Notes: a model not told the origin generated them from the letters alone. A stretch of 37,704 nt of DNA from Pseudomonadota bacterium (GCA_028382005.1 JAOESH010000018.1:1-37704); one strand, 5' to 3'. Counted from the stretch's first letter, positions 25,177-33,872 are shown. Made by a program: numbers and translations.

Positions 25177-25899
25177 ATGAAAAATAATAAGCCTCATTTT
25201 GTTTTAGTTCACGGGGCATGGCACGGTGGCTGGGTTTGGAAAGAAGTTGCAGAAGCACTAAGGTATCAAGGTTATAGTGTATCTTGTCCGACACAGACTG
25301 GTCTTGGGGAGAGGAAGCATTTATTATCCTCCACGATTACAATTGATACTTTCATTGAAGATGTAATTAATCACATAATTTTTAATGACTTAGATAATAT
25401 AATATTAGTTGGACATAGTTTTGCAGGCAGCACAATCAGTGGTGTTGCTGACAGGTTAAAAGATAGAATTAATAGACTTATTTATTTTGATGCAATAATT
25501 TTATCTAATGGACAAAGTCCATTTGATATTGCTCCAGATTCAGTAGTGAAAGAAAGAATTGCCTTAGCAGAGCAATCAATAGATAAAATTTCAATTGCTG
25601 CACCACAACCTGAAGCCTTTGGAGTGTTAGACATAAGAAAGTCATTGTTGTTAGAAAAACAATTAACTCCGCACCCAATAAGTACGTTTCAATCAAGATT
25701 AAAATTAGAAAATGAAATCGGAAATGGAAAACCTCTTTGTTACATTTTTTGTACTGATCCAGTTTATAAGTCTTTAGAGAGTTCAAGAGAGATTGTCAGA
25801 AAAATGAACTGGCCAATTTTTGAATTGCATGCAGGTCATAATGCTATGTATACAAATGCAAAGGAAACTTTAAATTTACTTATGAAAATTTGTAACTAA
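25177..25899 (+). CDS. Alpha/beta hydrolase, methyl-esterase-like (240 aa)
   Basis: A small alpha/beta hydrolase without a large cap. HGAWHGGWVW near residue 13 forms the oxyanion region, the nucleophile Ser is in VGHSFAGST, and the base His is in LHAGHNAMYT. The layout resembles the salicylate-binding/methyl-ketone esterase and EstC group. An AGAGAG ribosome-binding site precedes the ATG. The thiolase-like gene starts 23 bases after its stop, so they likely form one unit. It could release an acid from an ester that the later CoA enzymes then handle; this is inference. Confidence 0.88.
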   Translation: MKNNKPHFVLVHGAWHGGWVWKEVAEALRYQGYSVSCPTQTGLGERKHLLSSTITIDTFIEDVINHIIFNDLDNIILVGHSFAGSTISGVADRLKDRINRLIYFDAIILSNGQSPFDIAPDSVVKERIALAEQSIDKISIAAPQPEAFGVLDIRKSLLLEKQLTPHPISTFQSRLKLENEIGNGKPLCYIFCTDPVYKSLESSREIVRKMNWPIFELHAGHNAMYTNAKETLNLLMKICN

Positions 25900-25922
25900 G
25901 GTAATAATTTTAGGAGTTAAAT

Positions 25923-27089
25923 ATGTCATCTTGTATTACTGGTTGGGCGCACAATAAATTTGGTGTAAATACAAATCAAACTTCAGAAAATATGATTGCA
26001 GAAGTGGTTGAGCAAGCAATAAATCATGCAGAAATATCACCAAAGGATATTGATGCCATCTTTGTTGGTACTTTTAATAATGGTTTTCAAAAACAGGATT
26101 TTCATGGTGCTTTGCCAGCAGTGTCACAATTAGATTTACGCTATACACCAGCTATGCGAGTAGAAAATGCTTGTGCGACAGGTTCTGCTGCCATTCATAC
26201 TGCAATGAATGCAATAGAGGCAAAAAGAGCAAAAACAACTCTTGTTGTTGGTGTTGAAAAAATGACAGACACATCTTCTGAGAAAGTTGGTGATATCCTC
26301 TTAGGCGCTAGTTATAGACCTGAAGAAGGAAATACTAAGGGAGGCTTTACTGGTGTTTTTGCTACTATTGCAAATGCGTATTTTCAAAAATATGGAGATA
26401 AGTCAGATGTATTAGCTAAAATAGCAGCTAAAAATCATGAAAATGGATGCTCTAATCCTTTAGCGCATATGCAGAAAAACCTCGGTTTTGATTTTTGCAA
26501 TTCTGTTTCAGATAAAAACCCTTATGTAGCTGAGCCATTAAGAAGGACAGATTGTTCGATGGTTTCAGACGGTGCTGCTGCATTAATTATTCAAGATTTT
26601 GATCTTGCTCTTTCGGCAAAAAGAGCCATTGCTTTTAGAGCCCGAAGACATATTAATGATATTCTGCCTTTAAGTAAAAGAGAAAAAACCGAATTTGAAG
26701 GTGCTCGTCAAGCTTGGGCTTATTCATTACAAGACGCTAAGATTAGTTTAAATGATTTATCTTTTGTTGAAACTCATGACTGTTTCACTATTGCAGAGCT
26801 TATTGAATATGAGGCTATGGGATTAACTAAGTTGGGAGAAGGTTATAGAGCAATTGAAGAAGGTTGGGTTTTTAAAGACGGAATGTTACCTATAAACCCT
26901 TCTGGCGGATTGAAATCAAAGGGGCATCCTGTTGGAGCAACGGGTGTGTCTCAGCATGTAATATCTGCCATGCAATTGACTGGAGAAGCAGGGGACATGC
27001 AAGTCAAAGACGCTAATTTAGCGGGTATCTTTAATATGGGTGGTGCTTCAGTTGCCAATTATGTTTCTATTTTAGAAAGAATACGTTAG
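25923..27089 (+). CDS. Thiolase family protein (388 aa)
   Basis: A thiolase-fold acyltransferase. The acylated Cys84 is in ENACATGSAA, the second-half active-site segment is ETHDCFTIAEL, and the closing motif is GLKSKGHPVGATG with its catalytic His. The HDCF form instead of the usual NEAF places it in the SCP2/lipid-transfer thiolase branch, which is often encoded in sterol, terpenoid or aromatic catabolic clusters. The reaction is probably thiolytic cleavage, but some members of this branch are not thiolases. A strong AGGAG site stands before the ATG. The gene converges with the hydratase/acyl-CoA dehydrogenase unit. Confidence 0.9.
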   Translation: MSSCITGWAHNKFGVNTNQTSENMIAEVVEQAINHAEISPKDIDAIFVGTFNNGFQKQDFHGALPAVSQLDLRYTPAMRVENACATGSAAIHTAMNAIEAKRAKTTLVVGVEKMTDTSSEKVGDILLGASYRPEEGNTKGGFTGVFATIANAYFQKYGDKSDVLAKIAAKNHENGCSNPLAHMQKNLGFDFCNSVSDKNPYVAEPLRRTDCSMVSDGAAALIIQDFDLALSAKRAIAFRARRHINDILPLSKREKTEFEGARQAWAYSLQDAKISLNDLSFVETHDCFTIAELIEYEAMGLTKLGEGYRAIEEGWVFKDGMLPINPSGGLKSKGHPVGATGVSQHVISAMQLTGEAGDMQVKDANLAGIFNMGGASVANYVSILERIR

Positions 27090-27126
27090 GCATTAATCAA
27101 CTAAAACCCCAAATACTTTTCTAAGC

Positions 27127-27924
27127 TTAAGAATTAGTATAATTAGGGTCTCTTTTTTCTAAGAGTGCATCTATTGCCTCTCTATGATCATCAAGCTGTT
27201 GGAGAATAGCTTGTTGACTGGCAGCCATTTCTAAGGCTTTGTCTAGAGAGACATTCTGTGTCATTCTTAGCAATCTTTTAGCTCTTCTTGAAGCTTCCGG
27301 AGGTTGACTAGCAATTTTATTTGCAATTTTATAAGCGGCATCCATTAGTTCCTGATTTGGAACAATTTGTGAAACAAGCCCCCAATCCAAAGCTTTGTCA
27401 GCATTAAGGACATCACACGTTAAAATCATTTCATTTGCTCTTGCTAGGCCTATTATCTTAGGAAGAAACCAGGATCCTCCATCACCTGGTATAATGCCAA
27501 TTCTAAGAAAGCTCTCAGAAAACTTTGCATCTTCTGCAGCAATTCTTATGTCGCACATGGTGCATAAATCGTTTCCTGCACCAATAGCATGTCCATTTAC
27601 CGCTGCTATGACAGGAACATCAATTGAGTTCATAGTAAGAGGTATTTTTTGGATTCCGAACCTATACCAATCCTCTAACTCAGTAAGGGACATATTGTCC
27701 TTCGTGGTCATATTTTTAATTTCTTGAAGATTTCCACCAGATGAAAAGCTTTTTCCTGCTCCAGTCAAAACAATACAGCCAACGTTTTTGTCTTCATCTG
27801 CTTTTTTTAATGCATTTATTAATCCGTCAATTATGTCTTCTGAAAGAGCGTTTCTTGTATCAGGTCTATTAAGTGTAATTGTAACAATTCGTTTATCTTG
27901 TTCATATAAAACTGATTTTGACAT
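27127..27924 (-). CDS. Enoyl-CoA hydratase/isomerase family protein (265 aa)
   Basis: A crotonase-fold enzyme with VLTGAGKSFSSGGNL and VNGHAIGAGNDL as oxyanion-hole segments and RIGIIPGDGGSWFLPKIIG at the active-site helix. It would hydrate the enoyl-CoA made by the acyl-CoA dehydrogenases encoded just upstream on the same strand (25-base gap). An AAGGAAG ribosome-binding site precedes the ATG. It is the last gene of a three-gene minus-strand unit. Together with the thiolase-like gene it could complete a beta-oxidation-type round; no hydroxyacyl-CoA dehydrogenase is obvious apart from the SDRs. Confidence 0.9.
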   Translation of the reverse strand: MSKSVLYEQDKRIVTITLNRPDTRNALSEDIIDGLINALKKADEDKNVGCIVLTGAGKSFSSGGNLQEIKNMTTKDNMSLTELEDWYRFGIQKIPLTMNSIDVPVIAAVNGHAIGAGNDLCTMCDIRIAAEDAKFSESFLRIGIIPGDGGSWFLPKIIGLARANEMILTCDVLNADKALDWGLVSQIVPNQELMDAAYKIANKIASQPPEASRRAKRLLRMTQNVSLDKALEMAASQQAILQQLDDHREAIDALLEKRDPNYTNS

Positions 27925-27949
27925 TTTCTTCCTTTTTAAAGTTTAAGTA

Positions 27950-28981
27950 TTAATAAGTTAAATATTCCCATAAATTTTGATTGTTATTTTCTAAAAAATT
28001 TTTACCTAAAAAAGTTTCCCAAAAATTTTCATTTCCAAAATCATTTCTCCAACTATTAAGGTTTCTGGTGAAATAAGCTAATTCATACTCTTGAGTAAAG
28101 CCAATTGCTCCATGAACTTGATGAGAAATAGCTATAATTTTTCCCGCCGCAATTCCAGCCCTTATTTTTAATATAGCAATATCTTGAATATTTTTATTAG
28201 CTTCATCTGTGTTACCTACAGCAGATAAAGCTGCTGACGAAGCAGACAACTCAACAGCCATTTCTGAGATTTGATGTTGAATGGCTTGAAACTTAGACAA
28301 TGTTCTTCCAAACTGTTTTCTTTGAGAGCAATAATCGATTGATAAATCTAAAGCCTTTTCCATTGAACCTATCATTTGAGCAGATCTCATCAAAGCACCC
28401 AAATGATTGAAATTAAATTTTGAGTTTAGTGGCTTTATATCTATTATTTCACAGTTCTTAATTTGTAAATCAAAGCGTGGTTCAGCTAAAAAATTTTTTT
28501 TAGGCTTAAGTTCTCCTTTTATACTTTTTAAAAGAATGATATTTTTAACATTCTCAATTTCAGTAATAAGGATAATCTTTTCTGTTAAGTTTAAAAATGG
28601 AACAGAAAGTAATTTTCCAGAAATTTTGTTATTTGTAATTTTAATATCTATTCCATCAACTGCAAAAGTTACCATGCCATTTGGTGGCTTAATATCAGAT
28701 TCAGATAATAAGTAGTTACTTAATATTGTTTCTGAAAATGGAAGAGGTGTTCCATAGTAATTTGACATTTTAATAATTGGTAAAATAAATGAAAAAGGTA
28801 ATTCTGATCCATTAAACTTTTCTTTAACAATTATCTTTGAAAGACCTTGTTCTTCGATGTCATTCCATAAATTTATCAAATTTATATTTGCTTTATCTAT
28901 AAACTGACGTAGATCGTGATTGACATGCTTGTTAAATATTTTAGAGGCTGTTTCTAAAATTATAGCTAGTTCCTCACTCAT
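27950..28981 (-). CDS. Acyl-CoA dehydrogenase family, small subunit type (343 aa)
   Basis: An acyl-CoA dehydrogenase fold protein. The C-terminal domain is clear: CSQRKQFGRTLSKFQAIQH, then QVHGAIGFTQEYELAYFTR. The N-terminal and middle domains are shortened and divergent compared with the usual family, and the total of 343 is below the common 380. It overlaps the larger dehydrogenase gene by four bases (ATGA). Pairs of this kind form alpha2-beta2 enzymes in cholesterol side-chain breakdown (FadE28-FadE29, ChsE), where one chain supplies the catalytic base and the other much of the FAD site. That is why I read this as a subunit and not a stand-alone enzyme. Confidence 0.87.
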   Translation of the reverse strand: MSEELAIILETASKIFNKHVNHDLRQFIDKANINLINLWNDIEEQGLSKIIVKEKFNGSELPFSFILPIIKMSNYYGTPLPFSETILSNYLLSESDIKPPNGMVTFAVDGIDIKITNNKISGKLLSVPFLNLTEKIILITEIENVKNIILLKSIKGELKPKKNFLAEPRFDLQIKNCEIIDIKPLNSKFNFNHLGALMRSAQMIGSMEKALDLSIDYCSQRKQFGRTLSKFQAIQHQISEMAVELSASSAALSAVGNTDEANKNIQDIAILKIRAGIAAGKIIAISHQVHGAIGFTQEYELAYFTRNLNSWRNDFGNENFWETFLGKNFLENNNQNLWEYLTY

Positions 28982-30132
28982 CTTAAACCTAACTGTCTAG
29001 CTATTATTCCTTTCATGATTTCAGTTGTGCCACCTCTTAATGAATTGGAGGGTATTCTAAGAGTTGCGTCTTCAAATAAATTTTGTAATTGGTCTGGCCA
29101 CTCATAGAGTGGGATTATATTGGAAAACTCTCTCAATGATTCTACCATTGTTTTTTCAAACTTATTGCCTAGTTCTTTCACGAAAGCTGCTTGTGTTTCA
29201 GGTGATTCTCCATTTTGTAACATGGATGCTATAGAAAAACTCATTCTTCTTAACGTCTGCAACTCAGCAATTAGCTTCCCTATTATATTTGAACCAGATT
29301 TCAACAATTTATTTTGAAATTCATTAATAAATCTATCAAGTAGAGTAAAGTGAGAGAGAAATCTTTCAGGTCCAGATCTTTCAAGAGCGAGTTCTCCAAC
29401 AACTTGGGACCAGCCTTTACCTTCCTCACCTAATAGCGCATCTTCAGATAATTCAACATTATCAAATAAGGTCTCATTAAAATGACGCTGACCAGTCATA
29501 TCTGGTATGCCTTTGATGTTTACATTTGGAAGAGACAAATCAACTAAAAATTGCGAAAGACCTTCATGTCTGTTTTTGTCTGAAGGAGGACCAGTTCGAG
29601 CAAGAACTATCATATAGTTACATAGATGTGCACCCGTAGACCAAATTTTACGTCCTTCTAGGTTCCATCCAACCGCAGTTTTTGTTGCTTTAGTTTTTAC
29701 AGAAGCTAGGTCTGAACCGGAATCTGGTTCACTCATACCGATGGCAAAAAAACATTTTCCAGAAGAAATTTTAGGAATGATTGATAATTTTTGTTTCTCA
29801 GTTCCATATCTTAAAACTTGGCTTCCACTTTGCCTGTCTGCGATCCAATGAGCAGCAACAGGAGCTCCCGAAGCCAAAAGCTCTTCTGTAACAACATATC
29901 TCTCAAGGGCAGTTCTTTCGTTACCACCATATTGTTTAGGAAATGACATTCCAAGCCAACCTTTTGATCCAAGTTTTTTACTAAACTCAGGGTTAGCAGC
30001 AAAGACCCAAGAGTCAGCAGCTGGAATAAATTCGTTGTTGTTTATACATTCAGTAATAAATTTTCTTACTTCAAGTCGTAACCTTGAAAGTTCATTTGTT
30101 TCTTTGATTGAAGGAAAAGTGAATTTAGACAT
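28978..30132 (-). CDS. Acyl-CoA dehydrogenase, large subunit type (384 aa)
   Basis: A full-length acyl-CoA dehydrogenase. The FAD-contacting segment FFAIGMSEPDSGSDLASV and WSTGAHLCNYMIVLARTG are canonical. A candidate catalytic Glu lies in LALERSGPERF, and the C-terminal LRGGTTEIMKGIIARQLGL closes the fold. The frame is open upstream to a TTG at 30192, but the ATG at 30132 (MSKFTFPSIKE) gives normal family length and avoids a non-family extension; the ribosome-binding site is weak for both. It is the first gene of the unit with the smaller dehydrogenase and the hydratase, and is divergent from the RraA-like gene. Confidence 0.88.
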   Translation of the reverse strand: MSKFTFPSIKETNELSRLRLEVRKFITECINNNEFIPAADSWVFAANPEFSKKLGSKGWLGMSFPKQYGGNERTALERYVVTEELLASGAPVAAHWIADRQSGSQVLRYGTEKQKLSIIPKISSGKCFFAIGMSEPDSGSDLASVKTKATKTAVGWNLEGRKIWSTGAHLCNYMIVLARTGPPSDKNRHEGLSQFLVDLSLPNVNIKGIPDMTGQRHFNETLFDNVELSEDALLGEEGKGWSQVVGELALERSGPERFLSHFTLLDRFINEFQNKLLKSGSNIIGKLIAELQTLRRMSFSIASMLQNGESPETQAAFVKELGNKFEKTMVESLREFSNIIPLYEWPDQLQNLFEDATLRIPSNSLRGGTTEIMKGIIARQLGLR

Positions 30133-30224
30133 ATGCAATGCTTTTTTTGTTAAATATGTTAAATAATTTAAATTATATAGAGTAAACGTCAATATAATTA
30201 ATTGGATAATATTAAGTTTCTTTA

Positions 30225-30253
30225 TTGATATAAAATCTTCAATAACTTAGAAT
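30225..30253 (+). promoter_or_regulatory. Strong candidate sigma70 promoter for the RraA-like gene
   Basis: TTGATA (30225-30230) and TAGAAT (30248-30253) are exactly 17 bases apart, each one mismatch from consensus. An AAGGA ribosome-binding site (30267-30271) and the ATG at 30280 follow at normal distances. Confidence 0.5.
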
Positions 30254-30279
30254 TTTAAACTTACTATAAGGAATAGAAT

Positions 30280-30933
30280 ATGGTGTTTGTCGATGATAAA
30301 ATCTTAGAAAGATTGAAGAAAATAGCAACGCCTACACTGGCAAATGCGTTAGACGATTTTGGATTTAAGGGAGTTATGAATAATCTATCTCCAGCTGGTC
30401 TTGGTATGACCATTGTTGGGAGGGCTATTACAGTTCAGGAAATCACAGGTCCATTCGGAAGTTTTTCTACAAGTGACTTTAAAGTAGGTCATATGATTGA
30501 TGCTGCTAGCCCAGGAGATGTTATAGTAGTTGCAAATGATGGAGCGCAAGTTTCGACATGGGGAGGGATGGCTTCTTATGCTGCAAAATTAAAAGGCATT
30601 GGTGGTCTTGTTGTTGACGGAGGAATTCGTGATAGGGAGGAAATAGTAGAGTTTTCTTTCCCTGCATTTTCTAAGCATATGGTTCCCACACCAGGCAAAA
30701 CAAGAATAAAGGTTCTCTCTATTAACGAACCAATTATATGTGCTGGTGTAAGGGTAAGAAAAGGTGATGTTATAGTAGCGGACGGTACTGGTGTCTTATG
30801 CCTGCCGGCTGAGCATGCTGAAGAAATAACAATAGCATCTGAAAAATTTTCTGCTGATGATAAGCAAGCAATGACTGAAATGGACAAAGGCTTGACTTTT
30901 ACAGACGCTCTTAAAAAATTCTCAAAGATTTGA
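30280..30933 (+). CDS. RraA-like protein / HMG aldolase family (217 aa)
   Basis: A protein of the RraA fold, shared by the RNase E regulator RraA and by 4-hydroxy-4-methyl-2-oxoglutarate (HMG)/oxaloacetate aldolases. The metal and substrate motif GGLVVDGGIRDREEI includes Asp113, Arg117 and Asp118; WGGMASYAAKLKG precedes it. The length of 217 is longer than RraA proper (about 160) and fits the aldolase-like branch. It converges with the four-carbon acid sugar kinase gene, with two bases between stops, so a role in sugar-acid breakdown is likely. Aldol cleavage or oxaloacetate decarboxylation is the expected chemistry. Confidence 0.87.
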   Translation: MVFVDDKILERLKKIATPTLANALDDFGFKGVMNNLSPAGLGMTIVGRAITVQEITGPFGSFSTSDFKVGHMIDAASPGDVIVVANDGAQVSTWGGMASYAAKLKGIGGLVVDGGIRDREEIVEFSFPAFSKHMVPTPGKTRIKVLSINEPIICAGVRVRKGDVIVADGTGVLCLPAEHAEEITIASEKFSADDKQAMTEMDKGLTFTDALKKFSKI

Positions 30934-30935
30934 CA

Positions 30936-32213
30936 TTATGAATTTGTTAAAGCCTTTAAAGCTCTTGTAAAGAAATCATCTTGACCAAAATTTCCTGATT
31001 TAAGCGTAACAAAAACGGGTTTGTTACCGCTTGATTCTGGTGACCAAAGAGCTGGAATTCCATAAGAAATTTCTTTTCCTATTTTTAATTCTTGGATGCC
31101 GAGACCTTTTATAACAGCTCCTGAGGTTTCGCCCCCAGCAGATATAAAAGTCCCAAAGTTATCCTTTACTAGTCTTTTTGATAATAGTTCAAAGAACTTT
31201 TCAATTTTATTTGCTAAAAGCTCTTGCCCATATTGTTTTTGCTTTTCTGAGACTGACTTAATGTCAGAAGATGAGTACACAAGAGGAGATTCGGTTTCAT
31301 TATCTTTAATCCACGATAAAACTTTTTCAATTAAGTCTTTATCATTAATCACTTCATCAGGAGAAATATAAAATGAAGGATTATTTTCTTTATATATATT
31401 GATTTGATTTATTGTTGTGACGGAACAAGATCCTGACAAAATAATGGCATTAGAATTATTTTCAGGTATTTGAAAACTAGATGCAGATAATAAGCCTCTG
31501 TCTTTATAAATTTTTGGTAATCCAAGAGCAATACCAGAGCCTCCAGTTAGCAATGGTAAATTTTTCACAGCATTACAAATTATATCAAAATCGTCATTTT
31601 TAATTGTGTCAATTATTGCATACTTATATCCATTTTTTTTTAAATTTTCAATTTTCTTTTTGACGCTATTTTCCCCTTCAGAAATAGTTTGAGAATCTAC
31701 TAGTCCAACATTATTTTTGGTCTGATGACCAAGCCATCTTACTAAATTATGATCCGTCATTGGAGTTAAAGGATGATTTTCCATTCCCGATTCATTCAAT
31801 GGTTTTCCATTCACGAACATATGTCCTAAATAAACTGTTCTTCCAGCATCAGGAAAGGATGGACAGGCTATAGTAAAATCTGTATTTAATTTTTCCATAA
31901 CTGCATCAGTTACTGGTCCTATATTTCCTTCTTTTGTTGAATCAAATGTTGAACAATATTTAAAAATAAATTGTTCACATCCACAATCTTTTAACCATGA
32001 AAGAGCTTCTAAGCTCTCTCTTATTGCATCTTCAATTGGTGCAGTTCTTGTTTTTAGCGCAATTACGGCTGCATCAGTCTGTTCTTTTTTTGCTTCTTCA
32101 GGAAGTAGGTTGGGAACACCAGCATACATTGACACCTGCATTCCTGATTTTTTAAGATTATTTGCAATGTCAGAGGAACCAGTAAAATCATCGCCTATTA
32201 TTCCTAATTTCAT
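30936..32213 (-). CDS. otnK: Four-carbon acid sugar kinase (DUF1537, OtnK-like, 425 aa)
   Basis: A kinase of the DUF1537 family, which phosphorylates 3-oxo-tetronates or erythronate/threonate in four-carbon acid sugar catabolism. The N-terminal domain begins GIIGDDFTGSSDIANNL, typical of PF07005, and the C-terminal nucleotide-binding domain has SAGGETSGAVIKGLGI. Intermediate motifs CPSFPDAGRTVYLGH and VNGKPLNESGMENHPL are characteristic. The length of 425 is usual. It lies downstream of the ABM-fold and dehydrogenase genes on the same strand, 15 bases after the former. The partner aldolase OtnC and isomerase OtnI of the known pathway are not seen nearby. Confidence 0.9.
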   Translation of the reverse strand: MKLGIIGDDFTGSSDIANNLKKSGMQVSMYAGVPNLLPEEAKKEQTDAAVIALKTRTAPIEDAIRESLEALSWLKDCGCEQFIFKYCSTFDSTKEGNIGPVTDAVMEKLNTDFTIACPSFPDAGRTVYLGHMFVNGKPLNESGMENHPLTPMTDHNLVRWLGHQTKNNVGLVDSQTISEGENSVKKKIENLKKNGYKYAIIDTIKNDDFDIICNAVKNLPLLTGGSGIALGLPKIYKDRGLLSASSFQIPENNSNAIILSGSCSVTTINQINIYKENNPSFYISPDEVINDKDLIEKVLSWIKDNETESPLVYSSSDIKSVSEKQKQYGQELLANKIEKFFELLSKRLVKDNFGTFISAGGETSGAVIKGLGIQELKIGKEISYGIPALWSPESSGNKPVFVTLKSGNFGQDDFFTRALKALTNS

Positions 32214-32228
32214 AAATTTCTCTTTTTT

Positions 32229-32519
32229 CTATAATGCTTGTTTTTCTAATTGGGTTACTATTTTTTCCTTAACCCAAGAGGTTACTTCATCATTAAATGC
32301 AAGATAATGTTTGCTATTAAGGTGTATATCAAACGCATTTTTATCAGCATAGGTTTCATACAAAAAAACTATATTTTTGTTGTTGGGGTCATGACAAACA
32401 TCAAATTGATGACAATCTATTTCAAGTTCAAGTGAATCTCTAGCTTGTTGTAACATTCTTACTTTAAATTTTTCTATATCTTTTTCATTAATTACAAATT
32501 TGACAGTTATTACAAACAT
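32229..32519 (-). CDS. Antibiotic biosynthesis monooxygenase (ABM) fold protein (96 aa)
   Basis: A small dimeric alpha/beta protein of the ABM/YgiN family. The pattern FVITVKFVINEKDIEKFK, then CHQFDVCHDPNN, then FLYETYADKNAFDIHLNS and the terminal helix is typical. Functions vary (quinol oxidation, aldol-type isomerisation, unknown) and cannot be assigned here. It is the middle gene of the dehydrogenase/ABM/kinase unit (gaps of 18 and 15 bases), so a role in the same pathway is likely. No flavin- or heme-binding residues are required in this fold. Confidence 0.87.
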   Translation of the reverse strand: MFVITVKFVINEKDIEKFKVRMLQQARDSLELEIDCHQFDVCHDPNNKNIVFLYETYADKNAFDIHLNSKHYLAFNDEVTSWVKEKIVTQLEKQAL

Positions 32520-32537
32520 TATTAAATTTAGCTCCTA

Positions 32538-33668
32538 TTAGGTTAACGCTTTATTTTGAATTTCTTTGTCTTTTAATAATGTTATTAATTTTGAAGTTAC
32601 CGCATTTGTACCCATGTCGCCTCCAAACTCAATTGGTCTTAATTCATTCCTTTCAAAACCTGCTTCAATTGCTGTCTCTATTAGTTTTGAACCTCCGGAT
32701 GCACTTTTACAGCCTTGTTTGTCTGATAAATAGTCAAGCATTAAAGTAGAACTAAGGATTGTGGCTAATGGATTTGCCTTATCTTGTCCCATTATGTCTG
32801 GAGCGCTTCCATGGGCAGGTTGAAATAAACCGTGGTTATCACCAATTTCTGCACACGAAGCCATTCCCATTCCGCCTACTAATCCGCCTCCTAGGTCAGA
32901 TAGTATATCGCCAAACATATTTTCCATTACCATCACGTCATATTCCCAAGGATTTCTTATTAGGTTTAGAGCCATTGCATCAACATAACAATGTTCTGAT
33001 TCTATATCTTTGAAATTTTCTTTTCTTTCATCAAATATTTTTCTAAACAAAGCTTGAGAACGAAATACGTTGGCTTTATCAACGCAAGTAACTTTGCCTA
33101 ACTTTCCTTTACTTTTCCTTTGTCTAGCTAATTTAAATGCAAAATCATGCAACTTTTCTGTTGTTTTTCTAGTGATGCGCATAATATCTTGAACTTCGTC
33201 ATTGTTATCTACGGGGCATCGGTTATGTACGGCTGCAGTATAAAACAAACCTTCTGTAGATTCTCTTAATATAACTAAATCAATTTTACTTGCTAATTTA
33301 TTACTTAATCTGTTTGTAATGTTTGGGTAGGCCTTAACTGGCCTAACTCCAGCATATAAACCAAGCATTTCTCTAAATCTCAGGTGAGGGCATATTTCCG
33401 TACCATCTTCATATCTGATTGTTGGTAATCCAATTGCCCCAAGAAAAATACTATCAGCGTTAGTAATTTTTTCTTCGCCGTCAGGCTCTACATCACATCC
33501 CTGCGATGCAAAATACTCTGCGCCAGCATTAATTGATTCCCAGTTACATTTGAAGCCACCAATAATTTCAGATGAGAGGTCAACAATTGATATTGCTGAG
33601 GCTAGAATGTCTTTACCTATTCCATCTCCGGGAACAGTTGCTATTTGAAAGTAATTCATTTTTATCAA
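32538..33668 (-). CDS. Isocitrate/isopropylmalate dehydrogenase family protein (376 aa)
   Basis: A second member of the beta-decarboxylating dehydrogenase superfamily. IATVPGDGIGKDI is at the N-terminus, LRESTEGLFYTAA and ENMFGDILSDLGGGLVGG are in the core, and FQPAHGSAPDIMGQDKANP closes the active site. It differs from the tartrate dehydrogenase homologue at 1921, so the two are not recent duplicates. It would oxidise a 2- or 3-hydroxy acid with NAD, with decarboxylation. The TTG at 33668 has an AAAGG site six bases before it; an ATG three codons inside is an alternative start. It is the first gene of the unit with ABM and DUF1537 kinase. The exact substrate is not known. Confidence 0.85.
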   Translation of the reverse strand: MIKMNYFQIATVPGDGIGKDILASAISIVDLSSEIIGGFKCNWESINAGAEYFASQGCDVEPDGEEKITNADSIFLGAIGLPTIRYEDGTEICPHLRFREMLGLYAGVRPVKAYPNITNRLSNKLASKIDLVILRESTEGLFYTAAVHNRCPVDNNDEVQDIMRITRKTTEKLHDFAFKLARQRKSKGKLGKVTCVDKANVFRSQALFRKIFDERKENFKDIESEHCYVDAMALNLIRNPWEYDVMVMENMFGDILSDLGGGLVGGMGMASCAEIGDNHGLFQPAHGSAPDIMGQDKANPLATILSSTLMLDYLSDKQGCKSASGGSKLIETAIEAGFERNELRPIEFGGDMGTNAVTSKLITLLKDKEIQNKALT

Positions 33669-33829
33669 TAAAAACCTTTTATAATTATATTCGACATTAA
33701 TATTGAAAACTTAATTTTACAATATTTAACTTCTATTGATTTATAATAAATAAGCGAAATGGTATGTGAATGACTTAAGTCAATCTTGGGAGATATAGCT
33801 TGAGTTCATCCACATGTGTTAATTAATAA

Positions 33830-33844
33830 TGATAATAGTTATCA
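33830..33844. promoter_or_regulatory. Fur-type 7-1-7 box upstream of mbfA
   Basis: TGATAATAGTTATCA matches the classical Fur 7-1-7 consensus TGATAATNATTATCA with one mismatch. It is part of a 15-bp sequence (33828-33842) repeated exactly in inverted orientation at 33875-33889. It lies in the 296-base spacer before mbfA. I see no gene in that spacer, only these boxes and AT-rich DNA. Confidence 0.65.
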
Positions 33845-33872
33845 GTGTCAAGAAATTTGGTAATATTAATTT

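Noticed and set aside
25505-25786. Antisense open frame of 93 codons inside the esterase gene
   Set aside because: It is a shadow of a well-supported alpha/beta hydrolase gene; its residue content is the usual result of reading AT-rich coding DNA backwards.
30133-30192. Upstream extension of the large acyl-CoA dehydrogenase from a TTG at 30192
   Set aside because: The added 20 residues do not resemble the family and the interval looks like promoter DNA (it contains TATAAT on the minus strand); the ATG at 30132 gives normal length.
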